Source: Litorivicinus sp.
GTDB lineage: Bacteria > Pseudomonadota > Gammaproteobacteria > Pseudomonadales > Litorivicinaceae
Length of the DNA stretch: 64,000 nt
Direction of reading: 5' to 3'
NCBI GenBank assembly: GCA_018401755.1
Contig: JAGYKJ010000006.1
Coordinates: 124,001 to 188,000 of the forward strand
This document shows, piece by piece, positions 26,362 to 35,131 of this stretch. The notes under the pieces are model-generated. The model saw only the letters and a list, made by a program, of their open reading frames with translations, was not told the DNA's origin and did no database searches. How positions within the stretch are numbered: position 1 is the stretch's first letter; each line of letters starts with the position of its first letter. Position numbers and translations under genes: made by a program.

Positions 26362-27057
26362 ATGAGTCAAGCCAGTCATAAGATCTTAAATACGCTCCGG
26401 CAAATGATTGTCTCTGGGGCACTAGCTCCAGGCATGAAACTCGCGGAGATTCCAACCGCGGAGATGCTCGGCGTGTCCCGCACACCAGTTCGCAGCGCGC
26501 TTGCAACCCTTGCCCAAGAGGGGTTACTGGAACGAATCCATCAACGCGGATTCCATGTGCGGCGGATTTCCAAGGAAGAGCTCGTCGGTGCTGTCGAGGT
26601 GCGAAGCGTGTTAGAAGGACTTGCTGCGCGGCAAGCGGTGGAGCGGGGTCTGTCGAATGCCGTTCTCGAGACCCTGCAAAGCTGTTTGGACGTGGGCGAC
26701 CAATTGTTCGCAAAAGGGCACATTAACGAAGAAGACATTGCGCACTATCACGACATTAATAAACGCTTTCATGCCACGATTATTTCGGCAAGCGGAAACC
26801 CCGCCATTGAGCCTGCACTGGCACGAAACGAACATCTTCCATTTGCATCACCGAATGCCATTCGATTCGATAAAAATGCACTCGATCGCGAATTCCAGCG
26901 CTTTGCCTTCGCACATCAACAGCACCATACCGTCGTGGACGCCATGCGGCGAGGCCAGGGGGCCCGTGCAGAAGCACTGATGCGCGAACATGCGTACGTC
27001 ACCATTCGCTATGTGGATGTCGACGATTTTGCAAATTTTCCAGATACGATTAAATAA
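26362..27057 (+). CDS. vanR: GntR family (FCD) transcriptional regulator, VanR-like
   Basis: 231-residue regulator with an N-terminal winged helix (residues 1-70, including AEMLGVSRTPVRSALATLAQEGLLERIHQRGFHV) and an all-helical FCD effector domain. FCD metal-binding histidines are probably in the region YHDINKRFHATI and near HQQHHTVVDAM. It is divergent from vanAB, the usual place for VanR, which represses vanAB until vanillate binds. The symbol rests on this context. The ATG lacks a strong SD. The TauD-like gene follows directly and may be co-expressed. Confidence 0.88.
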   Translation: MSQASHKILNTLRQMIVSGALAPGMKLAEIPTAEMLGVSRTPVRSALATLAQEGLLERIHQRGFHVRRISKEELVGAVEVRSVLEGLAARQAVERGLSNAVLETLQSCLDVGDQLFAKGHINEEDIAHYHDINKRFHATIISASGNPAIEPALARNEHLPFASPNAIRFDKNALDREFQRFAFAHQQHHTVVDAMRRGQGARAEALMREHAYVTIRYVDVDDFANFPDTIK

Positions 27058-27069
27058 GGAGTGATGGCA

Positions 27070-27993
27070 ATGGACTTAATTCACTTAGATCAACCCTACC
27101 GTAATACCCCGTTTCAAGGGCATCACCTACACACCCGGCCTCTTGCAGCGGCCATGGGCGCCGAAGTACTCGACACCGATGTGCGAACGCTCTCAGACGA
27201 TGCCTTCGACGAGCTACAACAAGCACTGTTCCATCACAAGATGATCTATCTCCGCAACCAATCACTCACACCAGACGACCAAGCGCAGTTCACATTACGA
27301 TTCGGTGAGTTTGGCACAGATGCATACACCACAGGCCTTCCCGGCTATCCAGATGTTCAGCCGGTGGTCAAAGAAGCACAGACGAAATCCAAAATGATCT
27401 TTGGTGGTGGCTGGCATACAGACTCTGCATTTCTCGAAGAGCCGCCGTCCATTAGCCTGTTATATGGTGTCGAAATTCCACCCTATGGTGGCGATACAAC
27501 CTGGTACAACACTGCGCTCGCCTACGAAAGCTTAACGCCTGCCATGCGGGCGATGCTCGCGCCGCTGAAGGTACACATGTCGGGCATCAAGGTCGTCAAT
27601 TCGATGCGGAAATTAGCGAAAGATGCCGCTGGGATGGATGCCATGGGTGATATTCAACTCGAGCTCGACATCCAAGCAATGATTGATGGCCACTTTCATC
27701 CGTTGATCCGGCGCCATCCGATCAGTGGTGAAGTCGCGCTTTACTGCGACGATGTCTATGCGCAGGGGATTGAGGGCATGACTGAGTACGAAGCGCGACC
27801 ACTGCTGAATTTCCTTGTCGCGCATATCACACAAGAAATCTTCTGCTGTCGTCTGCGCTGGGAAGCGAACATGCTGGTCCTTTGGGATAACCGGATTTGT
27901 TTGCATCGGGCATTTAACGATTACGACGGCTTCCGCCGGGAAATGCATCGGACCACAGTCAAAGGCGAGCGCCCACTGGGCCTGTCTGCATGA
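27070..27993 (+). CDS. TauD/TfdA family Fe(II)/2-oxoglutarate dioxygenase
   Basis: Non-haem iron, 2-oxoglutarate-dependent oxygenase, 307 residues. The iron triad is seen as HTD in GGWHTDSAFLEEPPS and the distal His in NRICLHRAFNDY, followed by the Arg that holds 2-oxoglutarate (about RREMHRTTVKGERPL). ATG at 27070 is favoured by GGAG 8 nt upstream; GTG/ATG at 27061/27064 are too close to it. TfdA relatives cleave aryl ethers and TauD cleaves sulfonates. Beside vanAB and a VanR-like regulator, an aryl ether or aryloxy acid is a fair guess. It overlaps the next gene by 4 bp. Confidence 0.9.
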   Translation: MDLIHLDQPYRNTPFQGHHLHTRPLAAAMGAEVLDTDVRTLSDDAFDELQQALFHHKMIYLRNQSLTPDDQAQFTLRFGEFGTDAYTTGLPGYPDVQPVVKEAQTKSKMIFGGGWHTDSAFLEEPPSISLLYGVEIPPYGGDTTWYNTALAYESLTPAMRAMLAPLKVHMSGIKVVNSMRKLAKDAAGMDAMGDIQLELDIQAMIDGHFHPLIRRHPISGEVALYCDDVYAQGIEGMTEYEARPLLNFLVAHITQEIFCCRLRWEANMLVLWDNRICLHRAFNDYDGFRREMHRTTVKGERPLGLSA

Positions 27994-28712
27994 CGACGAC
28001 ACAGCCAACACTGGTTTGCATTCCAGGCCTGCTGTGCGATCACGCGAGTTGGGAACCGTTGCTTGATGCGCTCGACAGAGACTGGAACCTTGTGATCCCT
28101 GCGCAGGATGCCTTTGATTCACTCATCGAGATGGCCAACCATGCGCTTGGCTTGTTCGATGGGCAAGCAATCGTGTTAGGTCACTCAATGGGCGCGCGCG
28201 TTGCCCTGGAATTATATCGACTTGCCCCAGAGCGAGTCGCCGCCCTAGGACTGTTCGATACAGGGGTCAGTCCTACAACGGACGCTGAGCTTCCAAAACG
28301 TCAAGCACGCGTCCAGCTTGCCTATGACGAAGGCATGGAGGCCTTGTGTCAGGATTGGCTCCCACCAATGATCGCGCCTATCCACCAAGCCAATCAAACA
28401 CTGATGATGATGCTTCATGACATGGTGCTACGCCGAACACCCGAGAGCCATGCACGACAAATCCATGCCCTGATTCATCGCCCGGATCCAAGTGAGCTTC
28501 TACCACATATTCAGTGCCCGACCCTCGTCCTTGTTGGTCGAGAAGATCGCTGGAGTCCTGTTGAACAGCATGCGGCGATTGCCGCTCAGATTCCTGGCAG
28601 TCGTCTCGCGGTGATTGAACAAGCAGGACACTTTGCACCAGCTGAACAACCCCATCGTTGCGCGGACATCATCCTGAATTGGCTCCGTGACGCGGAACTC
28701 CTCTCAAATTAA
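27990..28712 (+). CDS. Alpha/beta hydrolase
   Basis: Small cytoplasmic serine hydrolase of 240 residues. The nucleophile is S66 in GHSMGAR, the acid is probably Asp in VGREDRWSP and the His lies in EQAGHFAPAEQP. The oxyanion-hole region is CIPGLLCDHASW near the N-terminus. Its ATG overlaps the TauD-like stop (ATGA, 27990-27993), so both are made from one transcript. It may hydrolyse an ester or lactone formed by, or feeding, the dioxygenase. Confidence 0.9.
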   Translation: MTTTQPTLVCIPGLLCDHASWEPLLDALDRDWNLVIPAQDAFDSLIEMANHALGLFDGQAIVLGHSMGARVALELYRLAPERVAALGLFDTGVSPTTDAELPKRQARVQLAYDEGMEALCQDWLPPMIAPIHQANQTLMMMLHDMVLRRTPESHARQIHALIHRPDPSELLPHIQCPTLVLVGREDRWSPVEQHAAIAAQIPGSRLAVIEQAGHFAPAEQPHRCADIILNWLRDAELLSN

Positions 28713-28731
28713 ACGCGGCTCAGAGCTAGCG

Positions 28732-29679
28732 TTAACGCATGACATCGGGCAACAGCCACCACAACAACGCTGTGATGGTGAAAAAAGACACTGAAATGGT
28801 GACCAACAGTGTGCTCGCGGTGAAGTTGGCGTACCCATATTGCACGCCAAAAATGGGATAGATGTTCACCATCGGCGCTGCTGCAAGCAAAATTGCAGCA
28901 AGTTTTAGTTCCGGATCGAGGTCAGGAAAAAATAGAACCAAACCAAACATCATCAGTGGATGAATAAACAGCTTCGCGATGCAGGTCACCGAGATATCCA
29001 ACCGATTCCCGCGAACAGTTGTCCCTACCAAGGATCCACCGACCATAAATAAGGCAACAGGCGCCGCTGCCGCGGTCAGCAAATCAGCAGCTGTGTTGAT
29101 GACTTGCGGGATCGGAATCTTAAAAAGTGCAGTCAGCAAGGCGGCTAAAATCGAGATCATAATGGGGTGACGAAATACGCGCACCAACACAGACCTTAGC
29201 GTGAACAGAATGGACACCGAACGAGACTGCAAAACAGAGCGTTCCAGTAGACTCAGCACCAGGGGTAACATCAGCAAATTCTCGACCAGAATCACAAACG
29301 AAAATGCAGCCAACGGCGGCGACTCGAACGACTGCAGGAGGAGGGGATAGCCGATAAAGGCACTGTTTGACATGGAGGCGCCAAAGCCTTTCAGCACGGC
29401 AAGTGTCTGCGTATTTCCCCACACCCAGGAGGAAAGTAGGCTGACAATGGTGAAGGTTGCCAAAGAACCCAGCGCATAGAGGGATAAAAATGACCAGTTC
29501 AGAGCCGTGGCCAGATCCACCCGACTGAGGTTCTGAAATAGCAAGGCTGGTAGTCCAAAATACAATAAAAATCGAGCCAAAGACTGGATCGCTGTTTTTT
29601 CAATGATCCCCATACGGACCGCAGTAAAACCGAGTCCAATCAGTAAAAACAAAGGCCCGGTGATGTTGAACACATCCAT
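28732..29679 (-). CDS. AEC family transporter (auxin efflux carrier type)
   Basis: Integral membrane carrier of 315 residues with two sets of about five helices, as in the BART-superfamily AEC group (MdcF and malonate/malate carriers). Family features are ITGPLFLLIGLGFTAVRMG at the start, MSNSAFIGYPLLLQ in the middle and AAAPMVNIYPIFGVQYG near the end. It lies 75 bp after the FAH-family gene on the same strand and is probably co-transcribed. It may export or import the acid handled there. The direction and substrate cannot be read from sequence. Confidence 0.88.
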   Translation of the reverse strand: MDVFNITGPLFLLIGLGFTAVRMGIIEKTAIQSLARFLLYFGLPALLFQNLSRVDLATALNWSFLSLYALGSLATFTIVSLLSSWVWGNTQTLAVLKGFGASMSNSAFIGYPLLLQSFESPPLAAFSFVILVENLLMLPLVLSLLERSVLQSRSVSILFTLRSVLVRVFRHPIMISILAALLTALFKIPIPQVINTAADLLTAAAAPVALFMVGGSLVGTTVRGNRLDISVTCIAKLFIHPLMMFGLVLFFPDLDPELKLAAILLAAAPMVNIYPIFGVQYGYANFTASTLLVTISVSFFTITALLWWLLPDVMR

Positions 29680-29754
29680 GTTAATTCGCCACCAACATCA
29701 CAAAGGAGAACCCGCCTCTCCATCAACACCAATCCACACAGACGATCCAATAGC

Positions 29755-30597
29755 TCAATCTGAAGGACGACAAACCTGCCGCTGGCTTCCTAACCCCTCC
29801 ACGGAGGCGATCAGTTCGTCTCCTGGCTTCAAATAGACAGGCGGTTTTTGGCCCATCCCGACGCCTGGCGGTGTGCCGGTTGAGATAATATCGCCCGGAT
29901 GCAAAGTCATCATTTGGCTCAAATAGCTCACCAGATACGCCACCCCAAAGACCATGGTCGTGGTTCGGCCGTGTTGATAACGCTGTCCATTGACCGACAG
30001 CTCTAATCCAAGATCTTGAGGATCCGAAATCTCATCCTTACTCACCAACCATGGACCGATGGGTGCAAAGCTATCGTGTGACTTCCCCTTGGTCCATTGG
30101 CCTCCACGCTCCAACTGCAAGGCGCGCTCCGAGATGTCATTGACAACGCAATAGCCAAAGACATAGTCAAGCGCCTCCGCCTCGGACACATACTTTGCGC
30201 GACGTCCAATCACCACACCGAGCTCAACTTCCCAATCAGTCTTCTCTGAGCCACGTGGAATCTCCAACGGATCGTGGGGTCCACAGAGAGCGCTGGTCGC
30301 CTTCATAAAGACAATCGGCTCTGCAGGCAACGCCATCCCAGCTTCGGCGGCATGGTCTGCGTAATTCAAGCCAATACAGATGAGCTTGCCGACACCACCG
30401 ACGCAAGGCCCGATGCGTGACGCCTTGTCCAATCGCGGCAAGGTCTCCGGATCTAGATCCTGAAGGACTGCCATGAGATCTGGTAAACAGGCCCCGTCGC
30501 AGTCCGAGATCAGCCCAGACAAATCTCGATACTGTCCCTGTTCATCCAGGAGCACAGGACGCTCAGCACCCTGAGGCCCAACACGCAACAACTTCAT
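29755..30597 (-). CDS. Fumarylacetoacetate hydrolase family protein
   Basis: FAH-fold metal-dependent hydrolase or decarboxylase of 280 residues. The catalytic core GLNYADHAAEAG (about residue 77), the metal ligands in DWEVELGVVIG and VNDISERALQ, the GKSHDSFAPIGPWLV stretch and STGTPPGVGMG are all present. Members open beta-diketones or act as 5-carboxymethyl-2-hydroxymuconate isomerases, oxaloacetate decarboxylases or ureidoglycolate lyases. Oxaloacetate is an end product of the Lig pathway, which makes that role possible here. It is divergent from the second pobA-like gene over 151 bp. Confidence 0.88.
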   Translation of the reverse strand: MKLLRVGPQGAERPVLLDEQGQYRDLSGLISDCDGACLPDLMAVLQDLDPETLPRLDKASRIGPCVGGVGKLICIGLNYADHAAEAGMALPAEPIVFMKATSALCGPHDPLEIPRGSEKTDWEVELGVVIGRRAKYVSEAEALDYVFGYCVVNDISERALQLERGGQWTKGKSHDSFAPIGPWLVSKDEISDPQDLGLELSVNGQRYQHGRTTTMVFGVAYLVSYLSQMMTLHPGDIISTGTPPGVGMGQKPPVYLKPGDELIASVEGLGSQRQVCRPSD

Positions 30598-30748
30598 TTC
30601 ACCACCCTAGCCATGCTATTCGAAGAGCATCCAGCGCCAATCTTGCCAGTCTAGGCCTGTTAGATCGCTGTATGCTCAGCGTACACTAACGGGGCGTTCA
30701 GCCAATGGTCTGGATCACCTAACGACAATAACAGAACAAGGATTGACC

Positions 30749-31930
30749 ATGTTAAAGACCCAAGTGGCAATCATCGGTGGAGGTCCATCCGGGGTGCTCC
30801 TCGCCCTACTCCTTGCCCAAGAGGGCATTGCCGTCACCGTACTCGAGCGCGCCAGCCGAGTCCATGTACTGGCTCGCATACGCGCGGGTGTTTTGGAGTC
30901 CACTACGGTCGACTTATTACATCGGGCGGGTGTCGGCGAGCGACTGGGTCTGGAAGGAAAGCTGCATCGCGGTACCGGCATCGCTTGGGGACACGAGCAA
31001 ACCTATCTCATCGACAGCTATGCAGCGACCCAGCGTTATTTCACGACCTATGGGCAGACAGCGATTCAAGAAGACCTCTATGCGGCAGCAGAAGCCCGCG
31101 GTCTGACGATTCATTTTGATGTCTCCGACATCGAGATTGATGGCCTAACAGACAACCCTCGCATCCGTTGTCAAATCGGCCAGCACACCCACACACTCGC
31201 ATGTGACTTTGTCGCAGGGTGCGACGGTTTCCACGGTATCAGCCGACAGGCGATTCCAAACGATATCCTCAAAACCTTTGAGCGGACCTACCCCTTCGGT
31301 TGGATGGGGGTGTTATCTGAGACCAAGCCTCTCGATGATATTTGGTATGTGCATCATGCTGACGGCTTTGCGCTCGCATCGATGCGCAACCCAAAACTCA
31401 GTCGATACTATGTCCAGTGTCCCGCCGATGATCGTCTCGAAGACTGGTCCGATGACCGATTTTGGGAGACCCTTCTTCGCCGATTTCCGAGCCATTTGGC
31501 TGCGCAAATCGAGACAGGGCCATCAATCGAAAAATCAATTGCCCCTCTGCGTAGCTTCGTCGCAGAGCCAATGCGTTATGGCGCATTATTTTTAGTCGGT
31601 GATGCGGCTCATATCGTCCCACCGACAGGCGCAAAAGGCCTGAATTTAGCTTGTTCAGATGTGTACTACCTGTGGCGGGGTCTGACCCAGTGGTATCAAG
31701 AGAAAGACCCACATTGGCTGGATGCATATTCTCCCACTGCGCTCACGCGCGTCTGGAAAACAGTTCGTTTTAGCTGGTGGTTGACCAACTTACTGCACTG
31801 CTATCCCGACCAAACTCCGTTCGATCTCAAGACGCAAGAATCAGAGCTGGCCTCTATTACGGAAAGCCCTGCCGGTCGACAGTGGTTTGCAGAGCAATAT
31901 GCGGGCTACCCCATTGAAGATTGGGGATGA
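30749..31930 (+). CDS. PobA-like hydroxybenzoate FAD monooxygenase (second copy)
   Basis: Class A flavin hydroxylase of 393 residues, clearly a paralogue of the PobA at 22260. It keeps GGGPSGVLLALLLAQ, ARIRAGVLESTTVDLLHRAG, YPFGWMGVLSETKP, SRYYVQ, KSIAPLRSF and GDAAHIVPPTGAKGLNLA. Around the substrate pocket it differs: WYVHHADGFALAS instead of IYASHPNGFSLCS, and the end is EQYAGYPIEDWG instead of ENYIGLPY. It may be a second 4-hydroxybenzoate hydroxylase or prefer a substituted hydroxybenzoate. ATG at 30749 has AAGGA upstream; a TTG lies 6 nt earlier. Confidence 0.9.
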   Translation: MLKTQVAIIGGGPSGVLLALLLAQEGIAVTVLERASRVHVLARIRAGVLESTTVDLLHRAGVGERLGLEGKLHRGTGIAWGHEQTYLIDSYAATQRYFTTYGQTAIQEDLYAAAEARGLTIHFDVSDIEIDGLTDNPRIRCQIGQHTHTLACDFVAGCDGFHGISRQAIPNDILKTFERTYPFGWMGVLSETKPLDDIWYVHHADGFALASMRNPKLSRYYVQCPADDRLEDWSDDRFWETLLRRFPSHLAAQIETGPSIEKSIAPLRSFVAEPMRYGALFLVGDAAHIVPPTGAKGLNLACSDVYYLWRGLTQWYQEKDPHWLDAYSPTALTRVWKTVRFSWWLTNLLHCYPDQTPFDLKTQESELASITESPAGRQWFAEQYAGYPIEDWG

Positions 31931-31991
31931 GACTAGAATCCGATGGTAGACCCAGTATGATGCGGACACAAAAGAATACGGAGAATATGCG

Positions 31992-33104
31992 ATGACGACA
32001 CTCAAACCCCCATTTCGCGCAGATCATGTTGGCAGTCTACTGCGAACAGATGCGGTCAAGGCCGCGCGCAAACAGTTTTTCGAAAGCCACACGATCACTC
32101 AGGCGGAGCTTCAAGCGGTTGAAGATGCTGCCATTATCGATCAGATCAAGTTACAGGAATCGGTCGGGCTACAAGTGGTTACCGACGGCGAAACCCGCCG
32201 TTCCTTTTGGCACTATGATTTTATGGGCGCACTGACCGGATTCGACTTAGAGGATCGCTCAGAGGGTGTCCCCTTCGCCGGAGTGCAATTGCGTCCGGTA
32301 TTCCCGACCATCAAAGGGATTCTGGATTTTCCCGAGGACCATCCGATGCTCGCGCACTATGCCTTTGTCGCGCAGCACACGACTGTAATGCCGAAAATCT
32401 CGATTCCGGGACCCAGTTGCTGTCATTTCCGGGTCGCTCCAGAAGATATCACCCCACCTGAGTATCAGGATATTGAAGTCCTCACCGCAGATATCGCAAA
32501 GACCTACAAGAAAGCGGTTGACGCGTTTTATCAAGCGGGCTGCCGTTATCTACAGATGGACGATATTTTCTTCGCCTACCTCTGCGACCCAAAACATCGT
32601 GCAGATAAAGAAAAGCAAGGACAAGACCCTGATTGGTTGATTCAGCGGTATGCATGGATGATGCATGAGGCGATCAAAGATCGTCCTGCAGATATGACCA
32701 TTGGCATGCATATGTGCCGCGGTAACTTCCGTTCGACCTATGCCGCGGAAGGCAGCTATGACCAAGTGGCGGATGCGGTCTTCAATCAAACGGGTGTCGA
32801 TATCTTCTTCATGGAATACGACACTGAACGCGCAGGTGGGCTTGCACCCCTGAAGTTCTTACAAAAAGGTCATCAACGCGTTATGGCTGGGTTTATCACC
32901 ACAAAGACCGGTGAGCTCGAGTCTATGGACGCATTAAAAGCCCAGTTTGAGATCGCCAGTCAATACGTCGACATGGATCAACTCGGAATCGCACCACAGT
33001 GCGGATTTGCGTCGACGGAAGAAGGCAACGCCATTACTGAAGACGATCAGAAACGGAAATTAGAACTGGTTATGGAGTGCGCGCAGACCCTGTGGTCTCA
33101 CTAA
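31992..33104 (+). CDS. MetE C-terminal-like (cobalamin-independent) methyltransferase
   Basis: Single-domain homologue of the catalytic half of cobalamin-independent methionine synthase (YxjG/YxjH group), 370 residues. The thiol-activating zinc site is intact: H240 and C242 (GMHMCRGNF), E275 (FFMEYDTER) and C337 (APQCGFAS). The N-terminus FRADHVGSLLR is typical. It lacks the N-terminal MetE domain, so the methyl donor need not be polyglutamyl folate. It lies 61 bp after the PobA paralogue, so it may handle methyl groups from methoxy-aromatics; this is inference. Its stop overlaps that of the converging lysR gene. Confidence 0.87.
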   Translation: MTTLKPPFRADHVGSLLRTDAVKAARKQFFESHTITQAELQAVEDAAIIDQIKLQESVGLQVVTDGETRRSFWHYDFMGALTGFDLEDRSEGVPFAGVQLRPVFPTIKGILDFPEDHPMLAHYAFVAQHTTVMPKISIPGPSCCHFRVAPEDITPPEYQDIEVLTADIAKTYKKAVDAFYQAGCRYLQMDDIFFAYLCDPKHRADKEKQGQDPDWLIQRYAWMMHEAIKDRPADMTIGMHMCRGNFRSTYAAEGSYDQVADAVFNQTGVDIFFMEYDTERAGGLAPLKFLQKGHQRVMAGFITTKTGELESMDALKAQFEIASQYVDMDQLGIAPQCGFASTEEGNAITEDDQKRKLELVMECAQTLWSH

Positions 33105-34042
33105 GTGACGTACTGAAGTTCGTCTGATGGGTGCAAGGAGGCGCCCATCAGCAAGTTGCATTCGTGCCGGATCGCATCCGTAAACTCTTTAATTAAATTC
33201 GACTGATCATGTGCAGCTGGCCAAATCACGCTGAACTGGTCTTGTAAACCCATATAGATCGGCCTCAAAACGCAGCCATCTGTCAAATATTGGGCGGCAA
33301 GTAGTTCACTCACTAATGCAATGCCAACACCTTCTCTCACAAAAGTGCATGCGGACCCGACCGACTGGGTGTCGACACGAATATTCGGAATAATTTTCGC
33401 CTCTGAAAAAATTGACTCGATCTGTGTGCGAGCAACTGTTTCACGGCCCAACAATATCAACGGGCTGCGCCCAAGATCAGCCGGATAGACAACATCCAGA
33501 TCGGCCAACGGGTGTGCTGTCGGCAAGACACACATCAGACGACTATTTGCAATTATTTCCCCAATAACGCCAGGGTGGTGATAAGGGCTTCGCACAATAC
33601 CGATATCCGCCTTGCGCGCGGCAATACTCCCTAAAATCGTCGAATATCCACCTAACTCGACTGTAAATCGTAGTTGTGAATGTTTATCGGTTAACGCTTT
33701 CACCACACGTGGAATCAGATGCGCACAAAAACTGTGTGGCACTGCGATCCTTAATCGGGCCTGCACGCGTAACCTCAGATTTTGAGCAACACTCACCAAG
33801 CGATCAAAATTTTCAAATGCGGATGCCACTTCATCGAGTAAATCAAGCGCAGATGCTGTCGCAATAAGTCGCCCATGTTCTCGATAAAAAAGCTTCAGTT
33901 TGAGGTCTTCCTCTAATTGCTGAATATGCTGACTCACGGCAGGCTGGCTTAGGCCAAGGTCGCGAGCAGCATCCACCATAGTGCCGCACTCCATCACGCT
34001 GCGAAAAACGTCCAGCTTATGGATCATGTTGGAACGCTTCAT
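33101..34042 (-). CDS. LysR family transcriptional regulator (beside the peptide ABC operon)
   Basis: LTTR of 313 residues: winged helix at about residues 10-65 (MVDAARDLGLSQPAVSQHIQQLEEDLKLKLFYREHGR), then an effector domain with repeated beta-alpha units. ATG at 34042 has GGAGG 5 nt upstream. It is divergent from the ABC transporter operon, and a T-N11-A palindrome lies only 13 bp before its start, so self-regulation and control of the transporter operon are likely. The effector may be the substrate of the transporter or hydrolase. Confidence 0.9.
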   Translation of the reverse strand: MKRSNMIHKLDVFRSVMECGTMVDAARDLGLSQPAVSQHIQQLEEDLKLKLFYREHGRLIATASALDLLDEVASAFENFDRLVSVAQNLRLRVQARLRIAVPHSFCAHLIPRVVKALTDKHSQLRFTVELGGYSTILGSIAARKADIGIVRSPYHHPGVIGEIIANSRLMCVLPTAHPLADLDVVYPADLGRSPLILLGRETVARTQIESIFSEAKIIPNIRVDTQSVGSACTFVREGVGIALVSELLAAQYLTDGCVLRPIYMGLQDQFSVIWPAAHDQSNLIKEFTDAIRHECNLLMGASLHPSDELQYVT

Positions 34043-34054
34043 CGGTTACCTCCC

Positions 34055-34069
34055 ATAAGTATTACTTAT
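34055..34069. promoter_or_regulatory. LysR box (T-N11-A palindrome)
   Basis: ATAAGTATTACTTAT has perfect 6-nt arms around ATT and fits the T-N11-A motif of LysR-type regulators. It lies between the divergent lysR gene (start 34042) and the ABC operon (start 34148), closer to lysR, as expected for an autoregulatory and activating site. Confidence 0.6.
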
Positions 34070-34147
34070 AGCTAAGTTACTCTGTCTGATAACGTTGCTT
34101 CACGCAATCTCAACATCTAGCCTCGTTACAAAGAATAAGGAGACTAA

Positions 34148-35131
34148 GTGACCGGCTTTATCATCCGAAGACTCATCCAAAGCGGAGGAGTCATACTCAC
34201 GATGACAGTGGTTGTATTTTTAGGGGTGTACGCAATCGGGAATCCGGTTGATATTTTAATCCCAGACGATGCCACCGCCGCAGAGCGCGATTTAGCGATT
34301 CAATCGCTCGGGCTTGATAAGCCCTTACTGACTCAGTACACCACATTTCTGAGTAATCTTCTTCGAGGCGACTTAGGGACATCATTTGTCTACAACATCC
34401 CCTCCATTGATCTCATTTTGCTCCGCTTACCAGCGACCCTAGAACTGGCCTTTTGCGCGCTCTTTATTGCCATTGTGATCGGTCTCCCACTCGGACTTCT
34501 CTGCGGCTTGCGCCCGGGAAGTCGACTCGACAAAACCGTCATGGGCGCTTCAATTATCGGTTTCTCTATTCCAAACTTCTGGCAAGGGCTGATGCTAATC
34601 ATGCTGTTTTCAGTCATGTTAGGTTGGCTACCCTCCACAGGCCGTGGTGAGCTGGGCACAGTCTTTGGGATTGAGACTAGCCTCGCAACCTGGGATGGGC
34701 TCAGACATCTTCTGTTACCCGCTATTAACCTCTCCTTGTATAAGTTGTCGCTGATGATTCGTCTGACACGATCCGGCGTTCGGGAAGTGATGTATCTCGA
34801 TTATGTGCGTTTCGCACGTGCGAAAGGATTATCGGAAGTTCGCATCGTCATGGTTCACATCATGAAGGTCGTGTTGGTCCCAATTATTACGGTGGTGGGC
34901 ATGGAGTTCGGCTCGTTAATCGCCTTTGCCACAGTGACCGAAACGATCTTTGCGTGGCCCGGCATGGGTAAGCTGATCATTGACAGCATCATGCGTCTAG
35001 ACCGGCCGGTCATCGCGGGATACTTAGTTGTGATTGTTTTGTTATTTGTCTTAATCAATTTGCTTGTCGATATTGCCTACTCATTACTCGACCCACGTAT
35101 TCGACTGGGGGGCGAGCCAAATGATCGATGA
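34148..35131 (+). CDS. Peptide-type ABC transporter permease (DppB/OppB-like)
   Basis: First inner-membrane subunit of a dipeptide/oligopeptide/nickel-type ABC importer, 327 residues, about six helices. The start MTGFIIRRLIQSGGVILTMT and the sequence LGLDKPLLTQYTTFLSNLLRGDLGTSF are typical. The EAA loop that contacts the ATPase is EVMYLDYVRFARAKGLSEVRI (about residues 215-235). The start is GTG at 34148 with AAGGAG upstream. It leads a six-gene operon of permeases, ATPases, binding protein and hydrolases, each overlapping the next. Confidence 0.93.
   Translation: MTGFIIRRLIQSGGVILTMTVVVFLGVYAIGNPVDILIPDDATAAERDLAIQSLGLDKPLLTQYTTFLSNLLRGDLGTSFVYNIPSIDLILLRLPATLELAFCALFIAIVIGLPLGLLCGLRPGSRLDKTVMGASIIGFSIPNFWQGLMLIMLFSVMLGWLPSTGRGELGTVFGIETSLATWDGLRHLLLPAINLSLYKLSLMIRLTRSGVREVMYLDYVRFARAKGLSEVRIVMVHIMKVVLVPIITVVGMEFGSLIAFATVTETIFAWPGMGKLIIDSIMRLDRPVIAGYLVVIVLLFVLINLLVDIAYSLLDPRIRLGGEPNDR

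Noticed and set aside
30669-30685. TGTA-N9-TACA inverted repeat before the second PobA gene
   Set aside because: Arms of only 4 nt; too short to support as an operator without other copies.
31931-31991. SAM or cobalamin riboswitch before the MetE-like gene
   Set aside because: Only 61 bp separate it from the preceding gene, too short for the known structures, and no conserved core was seen.
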